Below, piece by piece: positions 44,864 to 53,784 of a DNA stretch of 64,000 bases. This DNA is from Vibrio rotiferianus CAIM 577 = LMG 21460 (GTDB taxonomy: Bacteria; Pseudomonadota; Gammaproteobacteria; Enterobacterales; Vibrionaceae): the NCBI RefSeq assembly GCF_002741985.1, contig NZ_APHW01000103.1:181055-245054 (forward strand), written 5' to 3'. Position numbers and translations under genes: made by a program. The first letter of the stretch is position 1. Each line of letters begins with the position of its first letter. Under the pieces are notes generated by a model. It was not told the origin of the DNA, ran no database searches, and was given only the letters and a program-made list of their open reading frames with translations.

Positions 44864-44966
44864 AGAATCTCAAATGGGCGAATTGATTAAGTCGGTTGTG
44901 GTGTCCTCGCTTTATTTTGTTGGGTTTCTTGCTCTACTTTGGGTTGTGACGAGTCACTTTTTTTAG
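44853..44966 (+). CDS. Small 37-residue membrane protein
   Basis: A 38-codon frame with a strong Shine-Dalgarno GAGGAGG six bases ahead of ATG 44853. The product begins MLTEESQMGELIKSV and then has one hydrophobic segment of about 22 residues (SLYFVGFLALLWVV) ending in TSHFF, so a single-pass membrane protein with a cytoplasmic acidic N-terminus is likely. I do not recognise the family. It lies in a 730-base gap between the helicase and the iron-type operon. A small hairpin with T tract (about 45023-45047) may end its transcript. Confidence 0.55.
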   Translation: MLTEESQMGELIKSVVVSSLYFVGFLALLWVVTSHFF

Positions 44967-45166
44967 TTTACCTATCTTTCTTGAGTCACCTACTTAAGAA
45001 GAAAAGCTACTTTCGTCACCTTGTCGGGTGGCGTTTTCATTTCTAAGTTCTTCATTGCATAACAATAGATGACTTATCTAACAATAGACTTCCCTCACAG
45101 TGCATTCATCCATGATGTAAACGTTTGGCATAATAAAAACCGATAAAAATATCAAAAAAACATGCA

Positions 45167-45185
45167 AATGATAATTGATCTCATT
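45167..45185 (+). promoter_or_regulatory. Candidate Fur box upstream of the peptidase/TonB operon
   Basis: AATGATAATTGATCTCATT matches 14 of the 16 defined positions of the Vibrio Fur consensus as I recall it (AATGANAATNATTNTCATT). It lies 60-80 bases ahead of the first gene, where a repressor would block the promoter. Confidence 0.65.
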
Positions 45186-45232
45186 TTTATTTAAGGGCAG
45201 AATACGCGGCATAATATTAATCCTATAAATAG

Positions 45233-47257
45233 TTGTGTCATTTATATGAAATTCTGTCATGTTTTTTGGGGCTCTTGGTGACCTCTTTGCCCAGTGTGGC
45301 CGCGGATAACTTTGATTGGCTGAGAGACGATTCCAGACAAGATGAGCGAGTCCTTTCTTACCTCAAACAACAAAACCAAAAGACAGAAGAGTTTCAGCAG
45401 AGTTATGCAACCATCACTGAAAGCTTACTTGTTCAATGGGAAACCATGTCGGGTGAGAAAGGTGATAAGCCTTGGGCGATTAAAAATGGACAAGAATGGA
45501 ACCTAGCACGTCGACAGGGCAACTTCGCTTTGCTGTCACGAGCAGATAAAAATACGCAAGAGAATGTGGTTTATGATTTCTCCTTGCGCCAAGCAGAGCA
45601 TCAGTATTTCCAAATTGGTCAATGGCATGTTCAAGCTAATTCGTTACTGTTTACTGAAGACATTGATGGCAGCGAGCAATACCGTGCAGTGTTGGTAGAC
45701 CTTAAGCATGGCAAAGCGCTTGATCTGATCAACAACGTAGATAATGGGGTTCTGCTCTCACCAAATGGCAAGTTTGCTTTCGTTGTATCAAAGGAAGCAA
45801 AAACACAACGTCCTTACCAAGTCGTGCGAATCAACACTCAGACCAATGAGCAGAAAATAATTTGGCAAGAGGAAAAGACTGATTGGCTGATGTCTTTCTA
45901 TCCAGCAGCCGATGCTCGTTTCGCTCTTGTGCAAAGCAACAATGAATCGACCACCGAGCAAAAGATCCTGAACCTTGATTGTGGAGAGCTAACGGCTTCG
46001 TTACGTAAACCAGAATCCGGTGTGGAGTATTATGCGGATGTTGCTCAAGGCAAAGTCTTCATCAACAGTAATCATAATGGCCGGTTTAACCTGTTTGGAA
46101 CCGAGATGTCTGAGCAAGATGCGAACACTGCGGAGTCTGATTGGAAGCCTTTCTTAGAATCAGAAGACGGAGTTGAGCAATTTTACTTGTATGACGCGGG
46201 ACTTGTGGCATTAAGCAAGCAAGGCAACAGCTCGACAATCTCAGTGTATTCTTATGATGGGAAGGCGAAGAAAGCGATCCCTCTAGAGTCTGAAGGTCGC
46301 GTTGCTTGGTTAAGTACACTTGGAGACTACCGCTCTAACAAAATCCGTATTCGCAGTATGTCGATGACGACACCGCCATTGTGGGAAGAGTTTGATGTAA
46401 AAACACTAACGAAGACCAGCTTATCTCAAGACGTTTACCAAGGTTTTTCCAGCCAAGATTATGTTTCTAAGCGCATTATGGTTGAAAGCCATGGTGTTCA
46501 AGTACCAGTGTCTCTTGCGTACCGTAAAGACAAACTGAGTGATAACGCTCCTGTCGTTCTGTACGGCTATGGTGCTTATGGCTTTACCATGAAGCCTTAC
46601 TTCATGCCTCAAACCGTGAGCTTACTTGACCATGGTGTTATTTACGCGATAGCGCATGTTCGTGGTGGCGGTTTCTTTGGTGCTGACTGGCACGATCAAG
46701 GTCGAGGTGTTTTTAAAGCTAACTCCATCAGTGATTTCACGGCTGCGGCACAAGCACTCAAACACTTTGATGGTGGTGAACGCGGTGTCTACGCGATTGG
46801 CTCTAGCGCTGGTGGTACTTTGGTTGCTGGCTCGATCAATCAAGACCCAGACTTGTTTGCTGGCGTGGTGATGAAGGTTCCGTTTGTGGATGTCGTTGCC
46901 AGTATGTCAGATACGTCACTACCGCTAACTGCGCAGCAATACGGGGAATGGGGGAATCCGACTCTCCCAGAACAACTCAAAGCTATGCAAGCTTATGATC
47001 CTATTCTCAATATCCACAAAGGCGATTACCCACCCATGTTGGTTCAAGTCGGATTGAACGATCAACGCGTACCTTATTGGGAAGGTGCAAAGTACCTTGC
47101 TCAAGTTTCGTCGACCAGTCAATCGACAGGTCCTTATTTGTTGCAAACGGACTTTAACTCTGGCCACCGCATGGACCCAAGGCAGGCAAGAGAGCAACAA
47201 GCAAAGGAATATGCATTTCTATTATCACTCATTAAAACATCTAAAGCGGAGCAGTAA
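45233..47257 (+). CDS. S9-family oligopeptidase, probably exported; start region looks frameshifted
   Basis: 674 residues in the open frame from TTG 45233. It carries an S9A propeller and hydrolase domain: VVLYGYGAYGFTMKPYFMPQ, nucleophile Ser about 525 in YAIGSSAGGTLVAGS, Asp in GLNDQRVPYWEG and His in NSGHRMDPRQ (more typical sequences have GHGG). The N-terminal part LGLLVTSLPSVAA is a signal-peptide core, but its basic n-region is not in this frame: ATG 45246 reads MKFCHVF and then goes out of frame at the T6 run (45262-45267). One extra T would give MKFCHVFLGLLVTSLPSVAA, a perfect signal peptide. So either the start is the weak TTG or the run lost a base. First gene of the operon, directly abutting the TonB receptor gene. 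Confidence 0.85.
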   Translation: MCHLYEILSCFLGLLVTSLPSVAADNFDWLRDDSRQDERVLSYLKQQNQKTEEFQQSYATITESLLVQWETMSGEKGDKPWAIKNGQEWNLARRQGNFALLSRADKNTQENVVYDFSLRQAEHQYFQIGQWHVQANSLLFTEDIDGSEQYRAVLVDLKHGKALDLINNVDNGVLLSPNGKFAFVVSKEAKTQRPYQVVRINTQTNEQKIIWQEEKTDWLMSFYPAADARFALVQSNNESTTEQKILNLDCGELTASLRKPESGVEYYADVAQGKVFINSNHNGRFNLFGTEMSEQDANTAESDWKPFLESEDGVEQFYLYDAGLVALSKQGNSSTISVYSYDGKAKKAIPLESEGRVAWLSTLGDYRSNKIRIRSMSMTTPPLWEEFDVKTLTKTSLSQDVYQGFSSQDYVSKRIMVESHGVQVPVSLAYRKDKLSDNAPVVLYGYGAYGFTMKPYFMPQTVSLLDHGVIYAIAHVRGGGFFGADWHDQGRGVFKANSISDFTAAAQALKHFDGGERGVYAIGSSAGGTLVAGSINQDPDLFAGVVMKVPFVDVVASMSDTSLPLTAQQYGEWGNPTLPEQLKAMQAYDPILNIHKGDYPPMLVQVGLNDQRVPYWEGAKYLAQVSSTSQSTGPYLLQTDFNSGHRMDPRQAREQQAKEYAFLLSLIKTSKAEQ

Positions 47258-49399
47258 ATGAAGCTTACCCCAGTGTCAGCGGCAGTACTTTCGGTACTTG
47301 CTGCCAGTCAAGTACACGCCGAATCTAAGATTTTCTCAATGGAAGAGGTGGTCGTAACTGCCAATAAAATCGATCAGCCATTGTCAAAAGTAGCAGGTAG
47401 TGTAGCGGTAATTACGAACGAGCAAGTCGAAGAGCGTGGTGAAACAGAGCTCTACGATGTGCTGCGTAATGAGCCTGGTGTAAGCGTAACTGGTGGTGCT
47501 GGTCGCCCTCAAAACATTACTATCCGCGGTATGACTGGCAATCGAATAGTTATCGTTCGTGACGGTATTCGTTCTGCAGATGGCTTTGGCGCGAATGACA
47601 TTAATGATGCTGTTGGGCGAGATACCTTCGATTTATCTAATTTTGAATCACTACAGATCATCAAAGGTGCAAGCTCTTCTGTTCACGGCTCTGGTGCTAT
47701 CGGTGGGGTAGTGATTTTGGAATCAAGCCAGCCGGGTGACTTCTTAAAAGACAAAGATTTTTATACTGATGTCTCTGGTACATACACTAATATCAGTAAT
47801 AAATACAAGGGTACGAGCAACTTAGCGTTTCGTTCGGGTGATACTGAGAGTTTGTTCAACGCTTCTTACTGGCAAGGCCAAGAAACGCGCAACTTTGACG
47901 AAGACTTATATGACCGTGACCTTGATGGTTACAGCGCCTCCTACACTCTCAATCACTTTTTCAGTGAAGAGCTCATGCTGAAAGCAAAAGCAGAACTTTA
48001 TACACAGAACCAAGAGCGTTTGGAAGGTTCTCCTTCTATCCAACCAGATGGTATATGGCATATCGAAGATTTTGCTGAGGATGAAACCACAGAAGAGTAC
48101 AGTGCTTACATTGGTGCAGAAGTAACACCGATTAACCCAACTTGGTTTGAAGAGTTGGATATCAAAGTATATTGGCGTCACACTGAAGTAGTAGAAGACA
48201 CCAACCGCTTGATGCGCCAAGTCGATCATAATGGTTTGATCACCAAACGTCGCGAACTGGAACACAAAGTCTTTATTGACGAAACAATTGGTTTCCGTGG
48301 CGATTTCACCAATACAATTTACGCAGCCAGTGCGGAGCATCAATTGGCATATGGCGTCGAGCTTTCTACCGACTACTATGAGCGAACGGATAGCGATTCC
48401 AAGATTGATTGGAATGGGGTGACGCCTTCGACCAAGCAACCTTTCGCTCCAGCTCGAGCTTATAACATAGGTTTGTACGTTCGAGACATGGTGGAACTGG
48501 ATAAATGGACCATCACGGGCGGTCTGCGCTTTGATGCGCACCGTCTAACACCGGACGGTGAAGGGCAAGTCGGCGGCTTTCCTCTAAAAGACCTTAATAG
48601 TTCAGAATTGTCACCAAGCTTGTCGGTTTCTCGTGAAGTGTTCGCAAACAACATCGCTTACGTTTCTTACAACCACGGTTACCGCGCACCAGAATACGAC
48701 AAAGCGTACGGTTTCGTGAACCATGATTTCGTACCGTTAACGCCTTTTGTTATTGCACCGAACTTAGACCTAGAAGCGGAAACGTCGGACTCATTTGAAA
48801 TTGGTAATAAGTTCGATAACGGTCGTGCGTATGTCTATGCCTCTGTGTTTTACAACAAGTTTGAAAACTTCATCGATGTTGTAACCACAGGCTTTGATTC
48901 AAGCACCGGGAATTACATCAAGCAGTACCAAAATCTTGATGGCGTAGAGACATATGGCGCAGAGCTCTCCGCTGGTTATGCTCTCACTAAGCAATGGGAC
49001 ATCAGCACCAAGCTTGGCTACGTAGATGGTAAAGATGCGGAAGGTGAATACGTCCGCAGTATCACGCCATTCGAAGGTAACGCTCAACTAAAATACGCCA
49101 ACCAAGACTTTAGTACTTACGTGACTTGGAACTGGGCTGCGGCAATGGATCGCGTTCCTGAATGTCAGACCATATTAGGTCTTGGTACAGAGTGTGCCCA
49201 GACAAGTGCGTGGAATACGTTTGATATTGGTGCCACTTACCACGTTTCCAAAGACCTTCGTGTAAGCGCGAACATCGTCAACCTGTTCAATAAAGAGTAC
49301 ATCCGTTACCAAGACGTGGCAGGTATTGCTGAAGAAAGTAAGCATTACTCAACCGAGCCAGGGCGCTACTTCACGTTGAATGCGAAATACGAATTCTAG
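47258..49399 (+). CDS. TonB-dependent outer-membrane receptor, haem/haemoglobin type
   Basis: 713 residues. Signal peptide of about 21 residues, TonB box EEVVVTANK, plug domain with ITIRGMTGNRIVIVRDGIRS and IIKGASSSVHGSGAIGGVV, then a 22-strand barrel ending in aromatic F (LNAKYEF). Near residue 475 the sequence GYRAPEYDKAYG and, after it, APNLDLEAETSDSFEIGNKF match the FRAP and NPNL boxes of haem/haemoglobin receptors, with a His (VNHDF) in between as in that family. It starts immediately after the peptidase stop (TAA ATG). Ligand assignment is by motif and not proven; a different iron-protein ligand is possible. Confidence 0.9.
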   Translation: MKLTPVSAAVLSVLAASQVHAESKIFSMEEVVVTANKIDQPLSKVAGSVAVITNEQVEERGETELYDVLRNEPGVSVTGGAGRPQNITIRGMTGNRIVIVRDGIRSADGFGANDINDAVGRDTFDLSNFESLQIIKGASSSVHGSGAIGGVVILESSQPGDFLKDKDFYTDVSGTYTNISNKYKGTSNLAFRSGDTESLFNASYWQGQETRNFDEDLYDRDLDGYSASYTLNHFFSEELMLKAKAELYTQNQERLEGSPSIQPDGIWHIEDFAEDETTEEYSAYIGAEVTPINPTWFEELDIKVYWRHTEVVEDTNRLMRQVDHNGLITKRRELEHKVFIDETIGFRGDFTNTIYAASAEHQLAYGVELSTDYYERTDSDSKIDWNGVTPSTKQPFAPARAYNIGLYVRDMVELDKWTITGGLRFDAHRLTPDGEGQVGGFPLKDLNSSELSPSLSVSREVFANNIAYVSYNHGYRAPEYDKAYGFVNHDFVPLTPFVIAPNLDLEAETSDSFEIGNKFDNGRAYVYASVFYNKFENFIDVVTTGFDSSTGNYIKQYQNLDGVETYGAELSAGYALTKQWDISTKLGYVDGKDAEGEYVRSITPFEGNAQLKYANQDFSTYVTWNWAAAMDRVPECQTILGLGTECAQTSAWNTFDIGATYHVSKDLRVSANIVNLFNKEYIRYQDVAGIAEESKHYSTEPGRYFTLNAKYEF

Positions 49400-49408
49400 G
49401 ACGAAATT

Positions 49409-51661
49409 ATGAAGTTAAAACCATTAGCGCTTTCGCTGCTTTTTGCCTGTGCCCCAGTGGTGCAGGCTGCTGAGTGGGATTACCCCTCAGTGGACTCTGT
49501 GGTGAGTAATGAAGCACAGGCGAAAATTTATCTAGATAATCATTACGCACAAGCGGGTGAGTTTAAGTTTCGCTATAAAACACATTCTCAGCTTGGTGAG
49601 CATTATAACTTTGATGTTTGGATAAGTGGTGAATACCAACCTCAGCGAACTGCCGTGGTAACAACAGACAAAAATCATCACGTTGTGAGAGTGTTTAAGA
49701 GCTTTGAAGATACTGTCATCCGTAACGGCGCGCCAACAGTTGCAATGGAATTGGAATCGCCTCGCCAACTGCAAGCGCAAGAGCCGCCAGCTTTGAGCTC
49801 CGGAAGTCTGGTTGATGTTGAGGTCTCTTTATTCAACCCAGATCTGCGTACCATGCAGCAACAAGCTGGGCCAGAATCGACGTGGTCAGCACTGTCAGAC
49901 TACCCTCAGCCGATCGAATACGTGACAAAGTCGATTGAGGTTCTACAGTCTGGCGGAAAGTTCTATCTGTCTAACCCAAGATTAAAGCAAGTGGATGCAA
50001 CGGGCTTATTTTCAGCTCCAGCACCTGGCGAAGCGCCTGTACTTGATACGTTGGATTTTCTCAGAACAGAAGGAGTTCAAGCCTTTGACAGTGTTGATGA
50101 GATGCAAAGCACTAAGTTTGGTGACAATGCGTTCCCACAGTTGATGGCTTTTTATCACCTCGATAGCGCGCTCCAATATCTGACAAGCCTAACTTACGAC
50201 TTGTTTGACGAACCGCTTCGTTTTGATGCTCGTGGTTTATCAAAAGATAACTCTACTTACTATTACGGTCCGAAAGCACTCATGCTAGGGGTAGGTGGTG
50301 TTTCTCCGGATGCAATTGATGCTGATGTTGTGATACATGAGCTTGGGCATGGCATTCATTATCAAATCGTACCGGACTGGGCATATGGTCATACTGGTGC
50401 TATCGCAGAAGGTTTTGCGGATTACTGGGCGGGCAGCGCAAGCTACCGTATTCAATATTCGGATGCATCGCGTCGTGGTCAAGAGTTCGAGCTAGATACG
50501 GTGTTCAACTGGGACGGCGTGTTCGGGACACGCAAAACGACTCGTAGTCTTTGGAACCAAAGAGCGCGCTACTTTGAGAGCGCAGAATACCCAGCTCATA
50601 TTAGCGTTGGGGGAGAGAATGGTGATGAGTTGTGGTCAACGCCGCTTTTCCAAGCGCTTAAAGCATCGGTTGAACGATACGGTGATGGTACAGATAAGGT
50701 CTTCCGCGAGTTTGATGCCATCGTACTAGAAGGTATGTACGGTATTGGTCGCGGCGTGAAAATGCATGACCTTGCGGAATCGACAGTGTTTGCTGCAAGC
50801 ACCTTATTCCCTGAGAAAGACTATGCCGAGTTCCTGATGAACAGCTTCAACAAACACAACTTGCTCAAGGCACCATTTCGTGTTCGCTATGACGCTCGAT
50901 ACATCGCACAAGACCAAAATGTGGGAGTTAACCTGAGCCAAACTGGCCGCGAAGCAAGCATCAAAGGGCAATGGCAGCTAAATAACGTATCCGTTTTCGA
51001 TTTTGATGAAACGCTTTCTGACTCGACCTCAATGAAGGTGGCGTTACCAAGCGGTCTGACGTGTGGCACGCAGTTCGACTCTTCTATTTCATTGGATTAC
51101 CAATTTAGTGAAGGTTTGAAAGCGCGCCAGTGGGAAGAAAATGTGAAGTTAGTTAACGGTACGCCAAAGCTAGACATTAAACCTCAATCAGTGAATACCG
51201 CGCTACCGGAGCAAGGTGACAGACTGTTTGCTCAAACGCTATCAGACAAGTCACATACGATTGATGATTCGTTTGCGGTTTACCTGAACATCGAACATGA
51301 CTCATTGCAGGATTTGCAAGTAGCGCTTATCTCTCCGCAAGGTAAATCAGTGGTGCTACTCAACCATCAATCAAGCAATACCAATGGATTTAAAGGTTAC
51401 TTTACAGCTCAGTATGATGAGGAGTTACAAGCTCTTGTCGGTCAACCGAGTTGGGGTACTTGGCGTCTTGAAGTGTCTGACCGCGTGTCAGGGAACTCCG
51501 GTGTATTGAAGGAGTGGGGTGTGAGTCACTTCGCTCAGTATCAGTGTAGTGCTGATACCACTAAAGGAAGCAGTAGTGGTGGTTCGGGTGGTAGTGGTTC
51601 ACCTTTAGTCTTGCTAGGGCTGCTTCTGCTTTCAATGGTGAGAGTGATTCGCTCTCGTTAA
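49409..51661 (+). CDS. Secreted zinc metalloprotease with P domain and GlyGly-CTERM tail
   Basis: 750 residues. A signal peptide (about 20 residues) and a propeptide-like region precede the catalytic domain with the zinc motif HELGHGIHYQ (His310, Glu311, His314) and a further Glu334 in AIAEGFADYWAG, as in the fungalysin/M4-like gluzincins. Residues about 605-710 form a proprotein-convertase P domain (HDSLQDLQVALISPQGKSVV ... PSWGTWRLEVSD). The tail GSSSGGSGGSGSPLVLLGLL plus a basic end (IRSR) is a GlyGly-CTERM sorting signal, processed by rhombosortase and usually delivered to the cell surface by type II secretion. Third gene of the operon, nine bases after the receptor gene; probably digests extracellular protein. 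Confidence 0.92.
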   Translation: MKLKPLALSLLFACAPVVQAAEWDYPSVDSVVSNEAQAKIYLDNHYAQAGEFKFRYKTHSQLGEHYNFDVWISGEYQPQRTAVVTTDKNHHVVRVFKSFEDTVIRNGAPTVAMELESPRQLQAQEPPALSSGSLVDVEVSLFNPDLRTMQQQAGPESTWSALSDYPQPIEYVTKSIEVLQSGGKFYLSNPRLKQVDATGLFSAPAPGEAPVLDTLDFLRTEGVQAFDSVDEMQSTKFGDNAFPQLMAFYHLDSALQYLTSLTYDLFDEPLRFDARGLSKDNSTYYYGPKALMLGVGGVSPDAIDADVVIHELGHGIHYQIVPDWAYGHTGAIAEGFADYWAGSASYRIQYSDASRRGQEFELDTVFNWDGVFGTRKTTRSLWNQRARYFESAEYPAHISVGGENGDELWSTPLFQALKASVERYGDGTDKVFREFDAIVLEGMYGIGRGVKMHDLAESTVFAASTLFPEKDYAEFLMNSFNKHNLLKAPFRVRYDARYIAQDQNVGVNLSQTGREASIKGQWQLNNVSVFDFDETLSDSTSMKVALPSGLTCGTQFDSSISLDYQFSEGLKARQWEENVKLVNGTPKLDIKPQSVNTALPEQGDRLFAQTLSDKSHTIDDSFAVYLNIEHDSLQDLQVALISPQGKSVVLLNHQSSNTNGFKGYFTAQYDEELQALVGQPSWGTWRLEVSDRVSGNSGVLKEWGVSHFAQYQCSADTTKGSSSGGSGGSGSPLVLLGLLLLSMVRVIRSR

Positions 51662-51686
51662 TCAAAATCAAAAGAAGATAAAATCT

Positions 51687-53120
51687 ATGAAGTTTCAATA
51701 TTCTTTCGTTGCTATGTCACTAGCCCTTGCTGGCTGTGGCGGTGGTTCTGGTGGCGACACATCGGCACCGACATATGATGTGGCTGGCACCGTCGTTTCC
51801 GCAGGTACACTTCTTGATACGCCAGTATGTATCGATTTAAACCAAAACTACGTTTGTGATACGAATGAGCCAAGTGCTAAGACGGATAACGCCGGCAAAT
51901 TTAGCCTAACATCAAGCGATAAAAATGTATTAACCAGCACTATTCTTGCTCAAGTTGAACAAGGTTCAAACCAAACATTACGAATTGCTGCTCCGGGTCA
52001 AAACTTAGCAACGGGCAACACTGTCAATGGTGTAACAACGTTGCTCGCAGGTCTTGTGGTTGACGGTAAAACCGTTGCTCAAGCTGAAGAGATCGTGAAA
52101 GCGCAACTCACCGATGCCGGCGTTTCTCTGTCTGGTACGGTGATGTCTAACGTACAAGCCAGCGAGCTAGACAAGCTAGAGCAAAACACGGTTGCGCTAT
52201 TAGCTGTGATGCAACCACAACAAATGACCAAAGGCGTAGCGTTGCTTGCTCAAAGCCTTAGCTTCCAAGGTAAATCGTTGGCCTCTGATCTTCTGTCTGA
52301 AGCGGAAGTGAGTGCATTTGCTGAAGAGATTGCAGTGGTTGCTGAACAAACTGTCGGCAGCAACGATACTGGTGTAGTGCTTCACTTTGCAGATGGCGAT
52401 ACAGATGTAGCAGAAGTGCAAACGTCTTACCCAGGTCAAGATGCGGAATACGGTTTCGACAAAGAGGACAAACAAACGTCTACAGGCGCTGGCTTTAAGT
52501 TCGTTAAGCTTAATACACAAGGCTCAGTGTTGGCGGAGGATGCTACAGAGTGGGCTTGTACTATGGATGAGCGTACTGGCCTTATTTGGGAAAATAAGAG
52601 TGCAGACTCGAGTTCAGTTCAATTTAAAGATCGTACATTTGTGTTTGAATCCGCAACATTCAAACCATACTACGAAGATCTGGATGTAGTTGGTTGTGTG
52701 GATGCAGCTGATGATATCTGTTCAACAAGCCAATATGTTGAACATATCAACAAGCAATCTCTATGTGGTATTACGGATTGGCGTCTACCGACTTACCAAG
52801 AGTTCTACGATGTTCTGGATCTTGGTGAGACAGAGAAAGACGCTGATGACAACGTCTACGGTCTGAGCGTAGCTTACTTCCCCCATCAAGGTAAAGGTAG
52901 TCCAGACATTGAAACTGGCGCGATTTGGTTAGATGATTTCACTTTTAACAACTATTCCGTTTACAACTACGAAGGCGCTCTGCAATTCCCTGTTGTTGCA
53001 ACCAAAGGTGCTGATCGTGGCTACGTTAGCTTTGTTGAAATTTACTCTGACAAGGTTGAGCGTGACACAGGCACTTCTTTCCAATTCCCAATCCGTCTAG
53101 TAGCAGTAAAGGGCCAATAA
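51687..53120 (+). CDS. DUF1566 lipoprotein
   Basis: 477 residues. The signal ends in a lipobox ALAGC (Cys17), followed by a Gly-rich linker. Residues about 25-90 resemble a small beta-sandwich (VCIDLNQNYVCDTNEPSAKT) as in carboxypeptidase-regulatory-like folds. The C-terminal part from about residue 285 is a DUF1566 (Lcl C-terminal) domain with EWACTMDERTGLIWE, CGITDWRLPTYQEFYDVLDL and a final LVAVKGQ. Such domains are found in Vibrio and Legionella surface proteins. Lys in the first residues precedes an outer-membrane type sorting signal (Gly after Cys). Fourth gene of the operon; role unknown, possibly surface adhesion or protease cofactor. Confidence 0.88.
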   Translation: MKFQYSFVAMSLALAGCGGGSGGDTSAPTYDVAGTVVSAGTLLDTPVCIDLNQNYVCDTNEPSAKTDNAGKFSLTSSDKNVLTSTILAQVEQGSNQTLRIAAPGQNLATGNTVNGVTTLLAGLVVDGKTVAQAEEIVKAQLTDAGVSLSGTVMSNVQASELDKLEQNTVALLAVMQPQQMTKGVALLAQSLSFQGKSLASDLLSEAEVSAFAEEIAVVAEQTVGSNDTGVVLHFADGDTDVAEVQTSYPGQDAEYGFDKEDKQTSTGAGFKFVKLNTQGSVLAEDATEWACTMDERTGLIWENKSADSSSVQFKDRTFVFESATFKPYYEDLDVVGCVDAADDICSTSQYVEHINKQSLCGITDWRLPTYQEFYDVLDLGETEKDADDNVYGLSVAYFPHQGKGSPDIETGAIWLDDFTFNNYSVYNYEGALQFPVVATKGADRGYVSFVEIYSDKVERDTGTSFQFPIRLVAVKGQ

Positions 53121-53121
53121 G

Positions 53122-53691
53122 ATGAAGAAATTAATGACCGCGCTATCTCTTGTTTTGGCTTCTCAAGTGGCGATGGCTGCACAAGAGTGTTCAACTGATT
53201 TTGGAAAAACAGCACCAAACTCACGTTATACATACTCTGATAACGGAACTGTGACTGACCTTAAGACAGGGCTTACTTGGATGCGCTGTCCTGTAGGTAC
53301 CACATGGAATGCAGCAAACGAAGCTTGTGATGGTGATGCGACCAAAATGACTTGGCAACTTGCACTAATGACAGCTGACCAAATTCGTAATGAATCGGGT
53401 AACCACGTGTTGCATGGCTTTGCGGGTAAGCAAAACTGGCGCTTACCAAACATTAAAGAGTTGGTTGCACTGACAGAGCGTGCTTGTCATAGCCCCGCTA
53501 TGAATGGCACCGCATTTGCGAGTGGCTACACGGTAGAGGTGGGGGATTACGCTGCTTATATCTGGAGTAATACACCAAACGGAGATGGTTCAAATGTTAT
53601 GGTGTTTGATTCATTCAATGGTGAGGTTTACAACTGGGATCCAGCAGAGCCAACTAACACTTTCTCAGTTCTGTTGGTGACTGACGAATAA
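53122..53691 (+). CDS. Secreted or periplasmic DUF1566 protein
   Basis: 189 residues with a clear signal peptide (MKKLMTALSLVLASQVAMA). Nearly the whole mature part is one DUF1566 domain: VTDLKTGLTWMRCPVGTTWN, QNWRLPNIKELVALTERAC and YIWSNTPNGDGSNV. Its stop-to-start distance from the lipoprotein gene is one base, so the two are coupled; the shared domain points to joint function, for example a complex. Four Cys could form disulfides. Last gene of the operon, followed by a terminator. Confidence 0.9.
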   Translation: MKKLMTALSLVLASQVAMAAQECSTDFGKTAPNSRYTYSDNGTVTDLKTGLTWMRCPVGTTWNAANEACDGDATKMTWQLALMTADQIRNESGNHVLHGFAGKQNWRLPNIKELVALTERACHSPAMNGTAFASGYTVEVGDYAAYIWSNTPNGDGSNVMVFDSFNGEVYNWDPAEPTNTFSVLLVTDE

Positions 53692-53725
53692 TAATCACGT
53701 GGTTGATTGCCTAGCCCTGTTATCA

Positions 53726-53759
53726 AAAAGCTCCGCAGATGCGGAGCTTTTCTTTTTTT
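53726..53759 (+). terminator. Terminator of the peptidase/TonB operon
   Basis: Stem AAAAGCTCCGC / GCGGAGCTTTT with a 4-base loop, then a second T tract. It also serves the convergent chemoreceptor gene. Confidence 0.93.
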
Positions 53760-53784
53760 GAATGTATTGTGTTGAGCAGAATGT

